Source: JANTGF01 sp963750735 (GTDB taxonomy: Bacteria > Bacteroidota > Bacteroidia > Bacteroidales > VadinHA17). Taken from it: a DNA stretch of 64,000 bases. The position numbers were made by a program, and so were the translations under genes. Location of the stretch: assembly GCA_963750735.1 (NCBI GenBank), contig CAVVRY010000008.1, positions 124,001-188,000 of the forward strand, given 5' to 3'. The notes beneath the pieces were generated by a model. That model saw only the letters and a list, made by a program, of their open reading frames with translations. It did not search any database and was not told the origin of the DNA. Shown here in pieces: positions 34,780 to 43,558 of this stretch (its first letter is position 1; every line of letters starts with the position of its first letter).

Positions 34780-35724
34780 ATGAAAGAAATAATCCCTCCT
34801 ATTCCCATAAATAAGCTTGAAGAAGAGTTAGAAAAGGCAACGCTGCTTAGGAAGACAAATTATGGAGGGAATTTGGTTTACCTTACAACAAATAAGGAAA
34901 CTCCGCTGCTGCTCAGGGAGATTGGCAGGCTCCGGGAATTGACTTTTAGAAATGCAGGTGGAGGCACTGGCAAAGATTGTGATTTAGACTCATATGATAT
35001 ATCGAATACTCCATATGAACAATTGTTTGTATGGAACCCGAAGGACAAAGAAATAATTGGCGGTTACAGGTTTTATAAATGCAATAGTATGGCTGAGGAT
35101 TGTGTTGAGCCTGAAAAGCTTGCAACTTCAAATCTCTTTAAGTTTTCTGATAAGTTTATACACCGATACCTACCTCACTTAATGGAATTGGGACGTTCAT
35201 TTGTGGTTCCATCATATCAGTCCAGAGAAGGTGGGCGTAAAAGTCTTTATGCACTTGATAATCTGTGGGATGGACTGGGTGCATTGGTTATTAATAACCC
35301 AAGCATTCGATTTTTCTTTGGGAAAGTTACCATGTACCCTCATTTTAATAGAGACGCACGGGATCTAATTTTATATTTTTTACATAAACATTTTGGGGAT
35401 CATGAAAATCTCCTGATTCCTTATCAGCCGCTACAACTAAACCTTAACCGGGAAAAACTGGAATCCATTTTTCCAGGAAAATCAATAAATGGCGATTATA
35501 AATTCCTTTCTCAGGAAGTGAGAGCATATGGAGAGAACATACCACCGCTTATCAATGCCTACATGAACCTTTCACCTACCATGAAAACCTTTGGAACAGT
35601 AATCAATAAGAGTTTTGGTAACGTAGAGGAAACAGGTATGATGATAACACTAAAAGATATGTACGTTTCAAAGATAAACAGGCACCTGGCTTCCTACAGA
35701 GAAGACTATGAATTACCTACTTGA
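34780..35724 (+). CDS. glsB: GNAT-type N-acyltransferase, probable glycine lipid synthase GlsB
   Basis: Belongs to the OlsB/hemolysin-like acyl-ACP N-acyltransferase group. Seen: LREIGRLRELTFRNAGGGTG, YEQLFVWNPKDKEIIGGYRF, the LMELGRSFVVPSYQ motif and FFGKVTMYP. In Bacteroides the homologue makes N-acyl-glycine, first step of glycine lipid synthesis; related OlsB proteins make lyso-ornithine lipid, so the amino-acid substrate here is inferred from phylum and pairing. ATG 34780 gives 314 aa. It ends 13 bp from the convergent purF-like gene. Confidence 0.8.
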   Translation: MKEIIPPIPINKLEEELEKATLLRKTNYGGNLVYLTTNKETPLLLREIGRLRELTFRNAGGGTGKDCDLDSYDISNTPYEQLFVWNPKDKEIIGGYRFYKCNSMAEDCVEPEKLATSNLFKFSDKFIHRYLPHLMELGRSFVVPSYQSREGGRKSLYALDNLWDGLGALVINNPSIRFFFGKVTMYPHFNRDARDLILYFLHKHFGDHENLLIPYQPLQLNLNREKLESIFPGKSINGDYKFLSQEVRAYGENIPPLINAYMNLSPTMKTFGTVINKSFGNVEETGMMITLKDMYVSKINRHLASYREDYELPT

Positions 35725-35737
35725 TAGGACAATTTAA

Positions 35738-37639
35738 TTAATAGGCTCTTCGATTTCTTCCTTCGATAAAGTTAATGAATGATTTATTCACAACCTTATT
35801 CCCTCCCGGAGTAGGATAATTACCTGTAAAATACCAGTCACCTAAATTTTCCGGACATGCAATATGCAAATTTTCAACTGATTGGTAAACAATTTCAACC
35901 TCGGCATTTATATCCTTGGTCTTTAGAAGGATTGCAATTTCTTTTGAAATATCCTCAACTGAAAAAGGTTCATAAATTTCTTTCACATAATTTACAATTT
36001 CCTCCTTTGGAAGATTTTCCTGGGCTTTAGATTTAAGATAAACTTTATTTATAAGTTCCTCTCGACCGGTTTTTTTCAATAAACTTATGGCTGCTTTAAA
36101 GGCTATAAAATCATTCAATTTGGCCATATCAATGCCATAACAATCGGGGTATCTTATTTGGGGAGAAGAAGATACTATGACAATTTTCTGAGGACCTAGT
36201 CTGTCGAGAATTTTAATGATACTCATTTTAAGAGTGGTTCCTCTCACAATAGAATCATCAATAACTACAAGGTTGTCAACATCTCTGCGAATAGTATCGT
36301 AGGTAATATCGTATACATGGCCTACCAGGTCATCTCTTCCCTGGTCAGCAGCGATAAAGGTTCTTAGTTTTACATCCTTAATCGCAATTTTCTCAACCCT
36401 GGGCCTTAGATTCATAATCTTTGTAAGCTCATCCTCTGATTTCTGATTTTTTAGATCAAGAACTTTCCTGACCTTCACCTCATTTAGGTAGTCTTCCATC
36501 CCTTTAACCATACCGTAAAAAGCCGTTTCAGCAGTATTGGGAATAAATGAGAAAACCGTATTCCTAAGATCGTGATCAACAACTTTAAGTATATCCTGTG
36601 TTAATAGATTACCTAGTTTTTTTCTTTCTTTATAAATATCCCTATCACTTCCACGAGAAAAATAAATCCTTTCAAATGAACAAGCTTTCTTTTCCCTGGG
36701 TGTTCGAACCTTTTCAATAGAAACTTTGCCATTTGCTTTAGTAACAATGGCATGTCCGTGGGGCAATTCCTTTACATCTTCGCAAGACAGATTCATTACT
36801 GTTTGAATCACAGGCCGTTCAGAGGCAACAACCACAATTTCATCATCATAATAGTAAAATGCGGGTCGTATTCCCCATGGATCTCTAACTACAAATGAAT
36901 CACCATGTCCAATGATGCCGCCAATGGCATAACCTCCGTCCCACTTTTCGCTTGCACGATTTAGTACCCTGGAAACATCTAAGTTCTCCTCAATTAAAGG
37001 TGAAATTTCTCTATTCGTAAACCCCTCACTTTTATATTTACTGAATAATTCCTGATTTTCAACATCAAGAAAATGTCCAATATTCTCAAGAACTGTAACA
37101 GTATCTGAAAAATCTTTAGGATTTTGTCCAACATCAATTAATACCTGAAATAATTCATCTACATTGGTAAGGTTGAAATTACCTGCAAGTACTAAATTTC
37201 TGGATCTCCAGTTATTTTCTCTTATTACCGGATGTACTAATTCAATATTATTTTTTCCAAATGTACCATATCGCAAATGCCCTAAATATAGTTCTCCGGC
37301 AAATGAAAGGTTTCCTTTGGCCCAATGCGGATCACCAATAAGGTCCTTATGCTTTCTCGATTTAGTGGAAAATTCTTTATTGATCTTGCTGAATATATCC
37401 TGAATTGGATTTGGCTTATTAGAGCGTTGCCTATGCATATATTTATTGCCAGGGTCAACATTCAGTTTCAGACAAAGAGCACCTGCGCCATCCTGCCCTC
37501 TGTTATGCTGCTTCTCAATGAGAAGGTAAAGTTTCTGAAGCCCATACATCCAGGTACCATACTTTACCTTATAATACTCCAGTGGTTTTCTCAGCCTCAC
37601 TAAGGCTATTCCACATTCATGCTTAATCGCATCACTCAT
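35738..37639 (-). CDS. long amidophosphoribosyltransferase-like protein (PurF family)
   Basis: Layout of glutamine PRPP amidotransferase, the first committed step of purine synthesis: an N-terminal Ntn glutaminase with the nucleophile in HECGIALVR (Cys9, so a short propeptide must be removed), RGQDGAGAL near 48-55 and HLRYGTFG, then a phosphoribosyltransferase domain with the PRPP loop VVIDDSIVRGTT at 458-469. At 633 aa it is some 130-160 residues longer than E. coli or Bacillus PurF. The segment that should read as VPVPDSG is FSFIPNTAETA. I know such long forms from Bacteroidota, where a standard PurF may also be present. Whether it makes phosphoribosylamine is therefore uncertain. Confidence 0.82.
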   Translation of the reverse strand: MSDAIKHECGIALVRLRKPLEYYKVKYGTWMYGLQKLYLLIEKQHNRGQDGAGALCLKLNVDPGNKYMHRQRSNKPNPIQDIFSKINKEFSTKSRKHKDLIGDPHWAKGNLSFAGELYLGHLRYGTFGKNNIELVHPVIRENNWRSRNLVLAGNFNLTNVDELFQVLIDVGQNPKDFSDTVTVLENIGHFLDVENQELFSKYKSEGFTNREISPLIEENLDVSRVLNRASEKWDGGYAIGGIIGHGDSFVVRDPWGIRPAFYYYDDEIVVVASERPVIQTVMNLSCEDVKELPHGHAIVTKANGKVSIEKVRTPREKKACSFERIYFSRGSDRDIYKERKKLGNLLTQDILKVVDHDLRNTVFSFIPNTAETAFYGMVKGMEDYLNEVKVRKVLDLKNQKSEDELTKIMNLRPRVEKIAIKDVKLRTFIAADQGRDDLVGHVYDITYDTIRRDVDNLVVIDDSIVRGTTLKMSIIKILDRLGPQKIVIVSSSPQIRYPDCYGIDMAKLNDFIAFKAAISLLKKTGREELINKVYLKSKAQENLPKEEIVNYVKEIYEPFSVEDISKEIAILLKTKDINAEVEIVYQSVENLHIACPENLGDWYFTGNYPTPGGNKVVNKSFINFIEGRNRRAY

Positions 37640-37671
37640 GAGGCTATAATAAAATTAGAATTCTTGCCGTG

Positions 37672-37679
37672 CAAAAATA
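37672..37679 (-). promoter_or_regulatory. -7 promoter box TATTTTTG
   Basis: A perfect TAnnTTTG match on the minus strand, 33 bp before the start of the PurF-like gene. A separate promoter from the upstream SPOR gene is likely. Confidence 0.5.
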
Positions 37680-37714
37680 GTCATTACGATTAACAAAACT
37701 AAACTAAAATTGAA

Positions 37715-38188
37715 TTATGAATCTCCTTCCAGGGGGGGTAGGTTAATCCTACTTAAAGGTGTTATATATGCATCAGGAAATTTACGATTCAGCTGATTAA
37801 AAAGGGATGTTGCTTCACGCTTTGTCCGATAATCGCCAACCCTTACCTTAAAATATGGAGCTTCATATAGAACATATGCTGGAACCAGAGGAAAATCAGA
37901 AATGAAGAGAGCCTTGGCTTCATATGCCTTGTCCCGTGCTTCCCTGCCGGATCCAAAAAAGATCTGGATGCGGTAACCAGGCATGTCATTATTCTCAAGG
38001 TTTTGATTTTTATATCTTTCAAGAACCTCATCAAAAGATTCATCCTGGTGAATATTGAGAGACCCGGTCTGGGTTGTAACAGGCTTATTGTTCTGCTGAT
38101 TATTTGATCTAGTTGTTCTATTACTCTGAGATATGCCTGAGAGTTCAAACAATAACAGAATAAATAACGTTATAATTATTCGAAACAT
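37715..38188 (-). CDS. secreted SPOR-domain protein
   Basis: A signal peptide (RIIITLFILLLFELSGISQ) precedes an Asn/Gln/Thr-rich linker and a C-terminal SPOR domain of about 75 residues: GYRIQIFFGSGREARDKAYEAKALF, then YEAPYFKVRVGDYRTKREATSLFNQLNRKFPDAYITP. SPOR domains bind glycan strands stripped of stem peptides and so go to the division site. 157 aa. It lies 3 bp after the universal stress gene and may be cotranscribed. The precise role is unknown. Confidence 0.85.
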   Translation of the reverse strand: MFRIIITLFILLLFELSGISQSNRTTRSNNQQNNKPVTTQTGSLNIHQDESFDEVLERYKNQNLENNDMPGYRIQIFFGSGREARDKAYEAKALFISDFPLVPAYVLYEAPYFKVRVGDYRTKREATSLFNQLNRKFPDAYITPLSRINLPPLEGDS

Positions 38189-38191
38189 TTG

Positions 38192-39031
38192 TTAAATCTT
38201 ATAATCAGGATGTATACTTAGAATTGGAATAGGTGAATGATTAACCATATGTTGTGCAGTACTACTTATTGGCATATTAACAGGAGTACCACGCTGATTA
38301 CTTACAATAGAAATCAATTGAGCTCCTTGATGCACCCCATAGGTATAGGCTATTTCTGCCAGGTTACTACCTTTGATATCCTTTCTCACAACATCAATGT
38401 TTCTTTTCTTTAGATATTCACTAGCTTGTTCAGCATAGTTTTTTAGTCGTTTTACAATGTCAGACCTTTCGGTGGTTCGCACTGAAATAACATGTACTTC
38501 AGCATTAAATGCAGAAGCAAGCTCTGCTGTATATGGAATTTTTACTCTTGTTTCCCTGTTTGCATCAATAGGCAAAACAATTTTTGAAATTTTATTTTCC
38601 TTGAAGCCATTTCGAACTGTAATGACAGGACACAAAGCTTTGCAGACAACTTTATATGAATTACTTCCGAGCCAAAACTCTTCAAATCCAGAAACCCCAT
38701 GAGTTCCCATAACAATTAGTGAAGCATTATCAAGTTCGGCCTGTTCGGTGATTACTTTATAAACCTTTCCTACCCGGATTAAATAATCAAAAGTTCCTTT
38801 GCCTTTATATTTTGGCTTGAATTTTTTTATCAGGTCGTCACAGAATTCGATCACCGTTTTGGCATATTCATTCTCCTTACCATCAATTACAAATGGGGAG
38901 TCGTAATTTTTACTTTTCCGAACATGTAAAATTCTAATACTTGCTTTAAGCTTATTAGCAATGCTTATTGCATGTTTAAGTGCATTAATAGAATCTTTTG
39001 AAAAATCAACCGGAACAAGAATGTTTTTCAT
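38192..39031 (-). CDS. universal stress protein, two UspA domains
   Basis: A tandem Usp protein of 279 aa. The first domain starts NILVPVDFSKDSINALKHAISIA and holds the nucleotide-binding VMGTHGVSGFEEFWLGSNSYKVV near residues 107-130. The second domain (KIVLPIDANRETRVKIPYTAELASA onward) has lost the clear G-x2-G-x9-G(S/T) loop, reading SIVSNQRGTPVNMPISSTAQHMV. Usp proteins bind ATP or AMP and respond to stress or starvation; the target is not known. 3 bp before the SPOR gene. Confidence 0.9.
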   Translation of the reverse strand: MKNILVPVDFSKDSINALKHAISIANKLKASIRILHVRKSKNYDSPFVIDGKENEYAKTVIEFCDDLIKKFKPKYKGKGTFDYLIRVGKVYKVITEQAELDNASLIVMGTHGVSGFEEFWLGSNSYKVVCKALCPVITVRNGFKENKISKIVLPIDANRETRVKIPYTAELASAFNAEVHVISVRTTERSDIVKRLKNYAEQASEYLKKRNIDVVRKDIKGSNLAEIAYTYGVHQGAQLISIVSNQRGTPVNMPISSTAQHMVNHSPIPILSIHPDYKI

Positions 39032-39113
39032 AATAATAGTGTTTGAAAGATGTTTTGATCAATGGCTAAAATTAGAAAAAAAAACAATACGTAAATTTTA
39101 CTGCGAGTTTTAT

Positions 39114-39581
39114 CTAATACAAATTTAAATTGTCTTTGGAATGAATTGGTATTTTAGTTCCAATCATACACTTTCGTACTTTTAGGTACCCATTTGCCTC
39201 AATACTGGCCTTTCCTTTACCCACAACCGACAATAATATTTTAGCACCCCCTGATAAACCAGAAATATTAACATCCAAAGGAAAAGTATATATTTTTTCT
39301 GAGTGCTTTTCTATTAGAATTTTTTCGCTGCTCGTAATGATTCCTACTTGCATGTCATTCAACAAAACTAAAATATTAACCTCTGTTACTTTGAAATTCA
39401 TTCCTGAAGGGTTCTCGACAGGAATGTCCAGCTCCAATCCCAGGTTTCCTTTCTCAAAGGTTGAAAATCTGACTTCCTGCACCTCACCTACGACCAGGTT
39501 TTTATATCCTGAACAACCAGATCCTCCCAACAGAACTGAAGAAAAAAGAATTAATACAATTAATCTTATAGAATTTCTCAT
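39114..39581 (-). CDS. LEA type 2 (WHy)-like lipoprotein
   Basis: A lipoprotein signal with lipobox GGSGC (Cys23), then about 130 residues of beta-rich sequence. It has the LEA-2 trait of a conserved NPSGMNFKVTEVNILVLLNDMQVG segment, meaning N-P in a strand, and then a SEKIYTFPLDVNIS strand. Such proteins have an immunoglobulin-like fold and occur as outer-membrane lipoproteins of unknown role. 155 aa, minus strand, with an 82-bp gap to the Usp gene. Confidence 0.75.
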   Translation of the reverse strand: MRNSIRLIVLILFSSVLLGGSGCSGYKNLVVGEVQEVRFSTFEKGNLGLELDIPVENPSGMNFKVTEVNILVLLNDMQVGIITSSEKILIEKHSEKIYTFPLDVNISGLSGGAKILLSVVGKGKASIEANGYLKVRKCMIGTKIPIHSKDNLNLY

Positions 39582-39634
39582 TTGAGGTTAAACGGTAATA
39601 TAATACCTTTATTATACCTGAAAAGTCTGCTAAT

Positions 39635-39666
39635 TAAAAAAGCCAATCATTAAATTCCGATTGGCC
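39635..39666 (-). terminator. rho-independent terminator after yebC
   Basis: On the minus strand GCCAATC (39665-39659) pairs with GATTGGC (39648-39642) around a ten-base loop, followed by six T. It lies 23 bp past the yebC stop codon. Confidence 0.8.
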
Positions 39667-39688
39667 ACACTAACTTACTGCCTATAAG

Positions 39689-40435
39689 CTACTCATTCTC
39701 AAGAACATTCATCAAGTCATTGGTCATTTCGAGGTTATGAAATACATTTTGCACATCGTCATCCTCCTCAAAGTCTTCAACCATTCTCAAGAACTTAACT
39801 GCCGATTCAGTATCTAATTCTTTGGTATCATTGGGAATACGTTGTAATACCGAATTCTCAGGCTCCACGCCAAGTTCATCAAGTTTTTTTTGTACACTAC
39901 CAAAATCCTCAAGTGCTGTAGTAACGATAAAAACATCACTTTCTTCTTCAATATCTTCAACGCCAGCGTCAATAATTTCAAGTTCAAATTCTTCCGGATC
40001 CAGGTCTCCTTTTGGGATAGTAAAAACCCCTTTTCTGTCAAATAAAAAGCTCAAAGACCCATTGGTTCCAAGTGTGCCTCCCTTTTTAGTAAAAATAGAT
40101 CTGATAACACCAACAGTACGATTATTGTTATCTGTAAGGCAGTCAATAAATACAGCTACACCTCCCGGACCATACCCTTCAAAAGTCACCTCCTGGAAAT
40201 TTGCCCCATCACTACTAGCTTTGCTAATGGCCCTTGAAATATTGTCCTTAGGCATATTGGCTCCTTTAGCATTTTGTAAAGCCACCCTGAGTCTAGGATT
40301 TGATTCTTCGTCGGGTCCCCCCTCTTTAACTGCAACTTGAATTTCCTTTACAATTTTTGAAAATATTTTAGAGCGCTTGGCATCAGCAGCTCCTTTTTTT
40401 CTTTTAATCGTTGACCATTTACTATGCCCTGACAT
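39689..40435 (-). CDS. yebC: YebC/PmpR-family protein
   Basis: The N-terminus MSGHSKWSTIKRKKGAADAKRSKIFSK is diagnostic, followed by AVKEGGPDEESNPRLRVALQNAKGANMPKDNI and YEGYGPGGVAV-type sequence (FEGYGPGGVAVFIDCLTDNNNRT). YebC proteins are annotated as transcriptional regulators; recent work also assigns family members a role in translation through polyproline stretches. 248 aa, normal. A perfect -7 box lies upstream and a terminator downstream, so it is probably monocistronic. Confidence 0.96.
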   Translation of the reverse strand: MSGHSKWSTIKRKKGAADAKRSKIFSKIVKEIQVAVKEGGPDEESNPRLRVALQNAKGANMPKDNISRAISKASSDGANFQEVTFEGYGPGGVAVFIDCLTDNNNRTVGVIRSIFTKKGGTLGTNGSLSFLFDRKGVFTIPKGDLDPEEFELEIIDAGVEDIEEESDVFIVTTALEDFGSVQKKLDELGVEPENSVLQRIPNDTKELDTESAVKFLRMVEDFEEDDDVQNVFHNLEMTNDLMNVLENE

Positions 40436-40471
40436 GTTTTTTGTTTCTAGTATTTATATTTTGCAGCTCCT

Positions 40472-40479
40472 CAAAAATA
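40472..40479 (-). promoter_or_regulatory. -7 promoter box TATTTTTG upstream of yebC
   Basis: A perfect TAnnTTTG match on the minus strand, 37 bp before the ATG of yebC. No obvious -33 TTG. Confidence 0.5.
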
Positions 40480-40557
40480 CAAATAATGAATGAATTTGTT
40501 TAGCGATCAAACAAAAGAAATATTGCAATTTTTAAATATCCGTTATTTCAATAAATG

Positions 40558-41064
40558 TTAGTGATTTAGTTTAATGGTACCGGATCTATTATTTTTATTG
40601 AGAAGCATTCCTTTTTTTTGCCCAAGGTATTTTACATTGACAAGGTTTACCTGATCGTCAAACAATTCTGTTAACATCAGATTAGAAACTTCAACCGTAC
40701 GAACTGATTCAATCCCCAAAATTTCAGTATAAATCCAGGTAACATCCATTTCAACTTCTTTTCCGATATAAATTGGGGTGTACGACTGTCCATTTATAGC
40801 GATACTGAAGTTATTCCTTATATAAACATACAGAACTGAGTCAGCCTCAAGAGGTTCATTTTTAGCACCTAGACCATATGGCATTTGTGATCCTGAAATT
40901 GCATATTCAAGATCGTCCGTAAAAATCTTCATGGTTATCTCAACTGCCTCAGTTTCCTGGTTGAATTCAACCTGAACCAAACTAACATAAAACTTATGAC
41001 TGAATCCTGAAATGATAATTATCAATAGAGCAAATACAAGTGAGCGCAAGATTTTCTGATGCAT
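40558..41064 (-). CDS. DUF6702-like secreted protein
   Basis: A hydrophobic N-terminal signal (LRSLVFALLIIIISGFSH) precedes a beta-rich domain of about 145 residues starting KFYVSLVQVEFNQETEAVEITMKIFTDDLEYAI. This opening, HKFYVS-x-xQ-V-E-F-N followed by a strand with DDLE, is what I know as the DUF6702 family of Bacteroidota. 168 aa. It is divergent from an M1 metallopeptidase, a neighbour I believe is often found beside this family. Function unknown. Confidence 0.75.
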   Translation of the reverse strand: MHQKILRSLVFALLIIIISGFSHKFYVSLVQVEFNQETEAVEITMKIFTDDLEYAISGSQMPYGLGAKNEPLEADSVLYVYIRNNFSIAINGQSYTPIYIGKEVEMDVTWIYTEILGIESVRTVEVSNLMLTELFDDQVNLVNVKYLGQKKGMLLNKNNRSGTIKLNH

Positions 41065-41214
41065 ATTTAAAGTTTAAAAAATATTTGGATTCGCTTATTA
41101 AACAATAATTTATTAAAATTGCACATCTTATTACTATTATAGAGGCTTTAACTTTTGATAGATAATTTGGCAAAAAAGTTTCAATCATCTCAAAACAAAC
41201 TAAAGCATATTCCA

Positions 41215-43521
41215 GTGAAAAAACAAGTTTTATTTTTATTCGTTGGTTTTCTATTTTTTACCACTTTAATCTTTGCTCAGGAAAACACTAATCGAAGTAA
41301 ATTCAGGCAGCTCCAGGATAAGTTAGCAACACCTAATGCTTATCGAACTGCCTCAGGAGCACCAGGATATAAGTACTGGCAACAAAAAGCTGATTATAAA
41401 ATAGATATTACACTCGACGATGAAAAGCAAAGAATTAGCGGAGTTGAAACAATCACTTATTTCAATAATTCACCGGATGTGTTGGATTACCTCTGGATTC
41501 AGCTTGATCAAAATGTGCGAGAACAAGGCTCTATTTCAGCCGAGACTGCCACAATGAAATTATCAGAAAGACTAAGTCCTTATTACCTTAGATATTTATT
41601 TAGTGATTTTGACGGGGGATTTAAGCTGGAATATGTTACAGATAGTAAGGGAAATGACTTAAAGAACACCATAAATTACACTATGATGCGAATTGACCTG
41701 CCTCAGTCTCTTCAGCCAGGAGGCAGTTTTACTTTTAATATTAAATGGTGGTACAATATAAACGACAGAGATAAAGTTGGAGGAAGATCAGGAATGGAAT
41801 ATTTTGAAGAGGATGATAATTACCTTTATACTATTGCCCAATTTTATCCCCGACTTGCTGTATATAGTGATTTTCAAGGTTGGCAACATAAACAATTTTT
41901 AGGCAATGGTGAGTTTACGTTGACATTTGGAAATTTTGACGTAAATATTACTGTTCCAGAAGATCATATCGTTTCATCTACCGGGATTCTTCAAAATTCA
42001 AAAGAGGTACTTAGCTCAACCCAGAGATCAAGACTTGAGAAAGCTAAAAATTCTCCTGAACCTATAATGATTGTTACACAGGAAGAAGCAACCGAAAATG
42101 AAAAAGATAAATCATCCAAAACAAAAACCTGGCATTTTAAAGCAGAAAATGTACGAGATTTTGGGTTTGCATCCTCCCGGAAATTTATCTGGGATGCAAT
42201 GGGTGTAAAATTTGGAAACAGAACAGTTCTGGCCATGTCGTTCTATCCAAAAGAGGGAAATCCTCTATGGGAGCAATATTCTACTAAAGCAGTGGTTCAT
42301 ACAATCAAAACTTATTCAAAATATACATTTGACTATCCATATCCCGTAGCCCAGTCAATCCATACCAAAAATATTGGCATGGAATATCCGATGATTTGTT
42401 TTAATGGAGGGCGACCTGAACCCGATGGAACTTATTCAGAAAGAACAAAATATAGTATGATCTCAGTAATAATTCACGAGGTGGGTCATAATTATTTCCC
42501 AATGATTGTTAATTCAGATGAACGGCAATGGAGCTGGATGGATGAAGGATTAAATACTTTCTTACAGGGTGTTTCAGAAAGGGAGTGGGATCACAACTAT
42601 CCTGGTTGGAGTGGAAATCCTGCTGAAATTGTTGATTATATGGATGGAGATAAGGAATTAATTACTCCAATAATGACCAATTCTGAATCACTCTTGCAGT
42701 TTTACAACAATGCCTATGCCAAGCCTGCAACAGGTTTAAATATTTTACGTGAAACTATTATGGGACGTGAGCTATTTGACTTCGCTTTTAAGCAATATTC
42801 GCAGCGTTGGATGTTTAAGCATCCTACTCCCGATGATTTTTTCAGAACCATGGAAGATGCCTCTGCCGTTGACCTGGATTGGTTCTGGAGAGGTTGGTTT
42901 TACACAACCGATAATGTAGATATTTCACTTGAAAAAGTTGCTGTTTTCGAACCATATACTCATGATCCTACAATTGAGAAATCAAAAGAGAAAGAAGAAG
43001 AAGAAATAATCCCAGAACATATTAGTATTACCAGGAATAAGGAAGCGCTTAAAACAGCTGTAGAATTAGATGAAGGACTAAAGGATTTTTATAACTCATA
43101 TAATAAATTTGAGGTCACTGAAAAAGATAAGACACAATATAAGAAATACCAGGAATCAATGGATGAGATGGACAAAAAGTTGCTCTCTATGAAAGGAGAT
43201 TTCTACCAGTTAGATTTCAAAAATGTAGGTGGTTTGGTAATGCCATTGATCCTTGAATTCAAATTTGAAGATGGAAGCAAAGAAGAGGTAAGAATCCCGG
43301 TTGAAATATGGCGAAAAAATAATGATGAAGTCAGTAAAGTATTTTATTTTGAGAAGGAAGTAAAAAGCATCAAACTTGATCCTCACCTGGAAACAGCTGA
43401 TGTAAATACCTCAAACAACAACTGGCCTCCAAAACCTGAGTTAACCCGGTTTCAGCTTTATAAATGGAACAGGTCAGCCAGGCCAAATCCAATGCAAAAT
43501 CAACAAAAGAAAAAGGAATAG
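41215..43521 (+). CDS. M1-family zinc metallopeptidase, secreted
   Basis: A gluzincin aminopeptidase exported across the inner membrane. Catalytic site: HEVGHNYFP (HExxH) with the third zinc ligand in WMDEGLNTFLQ 18 residues on. An N-terminal beta-domain (YKIDITLDDEKQRISGVETITYFNNSPD) and the exopeptidase-type GMEYP near residue 405 are also present. The C-terminal 200 residues are charged and variable. I chose GTG 41215, which gives a clean signal peptide (KKQVLFLFVGFLFFTTLIFAQ), 768 aa. A TTG at 41155 would add 20 polar residues and overlaps a promoter-like TAACTTTTG. The substrate is unknown. Confidence 0.9.
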   Translation: MKKQVLFLFVGFLFFTTLIFAQENTNRSKFRQLQDKLATPNAYRTASGAPGYKYWQQKADYKIDITLDDEKQRISGVETITYFNNSPDVLDYLWIQLDQNVREQGSISAETATMKLSERLSPYYLRYLFSDFDGGFKLEYVTDSKGNDLKNTINYTMMRIDLPQSLQPGGSFTFNIKWWYNINDRDKVGGRSGMEYFEEDDNYLYTIAQFYPRLAVYSDFQGWQHKQFLGNGEFTLTFGNFDVNITVPEDHIVSSTGILQNSKEVLSSTQRSRLEKAKNSPEPIMIVTQEEATENEKDKSSKTKTWHFKAENVRDFGFASSRKFIWDAMGVKFGNRTVLAMSFYPKEGNPLWEQYSTKAVVHTIKTYSKYTFDYPYPVAQSIHTKNIGMEYPMICFNGGRPEPDGTYSERTKYSMISVIIHEVGHNYFPMIVNSDERQWSWMDEGLNTFLQGVSEREWDHNYPGWSGNPAEIVDYMDGDKELITPIMTNSESLLQFYNNAYAKPATGLNILRETIMGRELFDFAFKQYSQRWMFKHPTPDDFFRTMEDASAVDLDWFWRGWFYTTDNVDISLEKVAVFEPYTHDPTIEKSKEKEEEEIIPEHISITRNKEALKTAVELDEGLKDFYNSYNKFEVTEKDKTQYKKYQESMDEMDKKLLSMKGDFYQLDFKNVGGLVMPLILEFKFEDGSKEEVRIPVEIWRKNNDEVSKVFYFEKEVKSIKLDPHLETADVNTSNNNWPPKPELTRFQLYKWNRSARPNPMQNQQKKKE

Positions 43522-43558
43522 AAAAGTTTTTTCAATTTTAACAAATCGAATTGTTGAA

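Noticed and set aside
37164..37603. Two overlapping plus-strand frames opposite the PurF-like gene
   Set aside because: Shadow frames; the minus-strand protein is conserved over this stretch.
39822..40340. 172-codon open frame on the plus strand opposite yebC
   Set aside because: Serine/leucine-rich translation typical of an antisense shadow; yebC on the minus strand has strong family motifs.
43522..43558. Possible hairpin between the M1 peptidase and aspS (AACAA...TTGTT)
   Set aside because: Stem of only five A/T-rich pairs and no U-run; not called a terminator.
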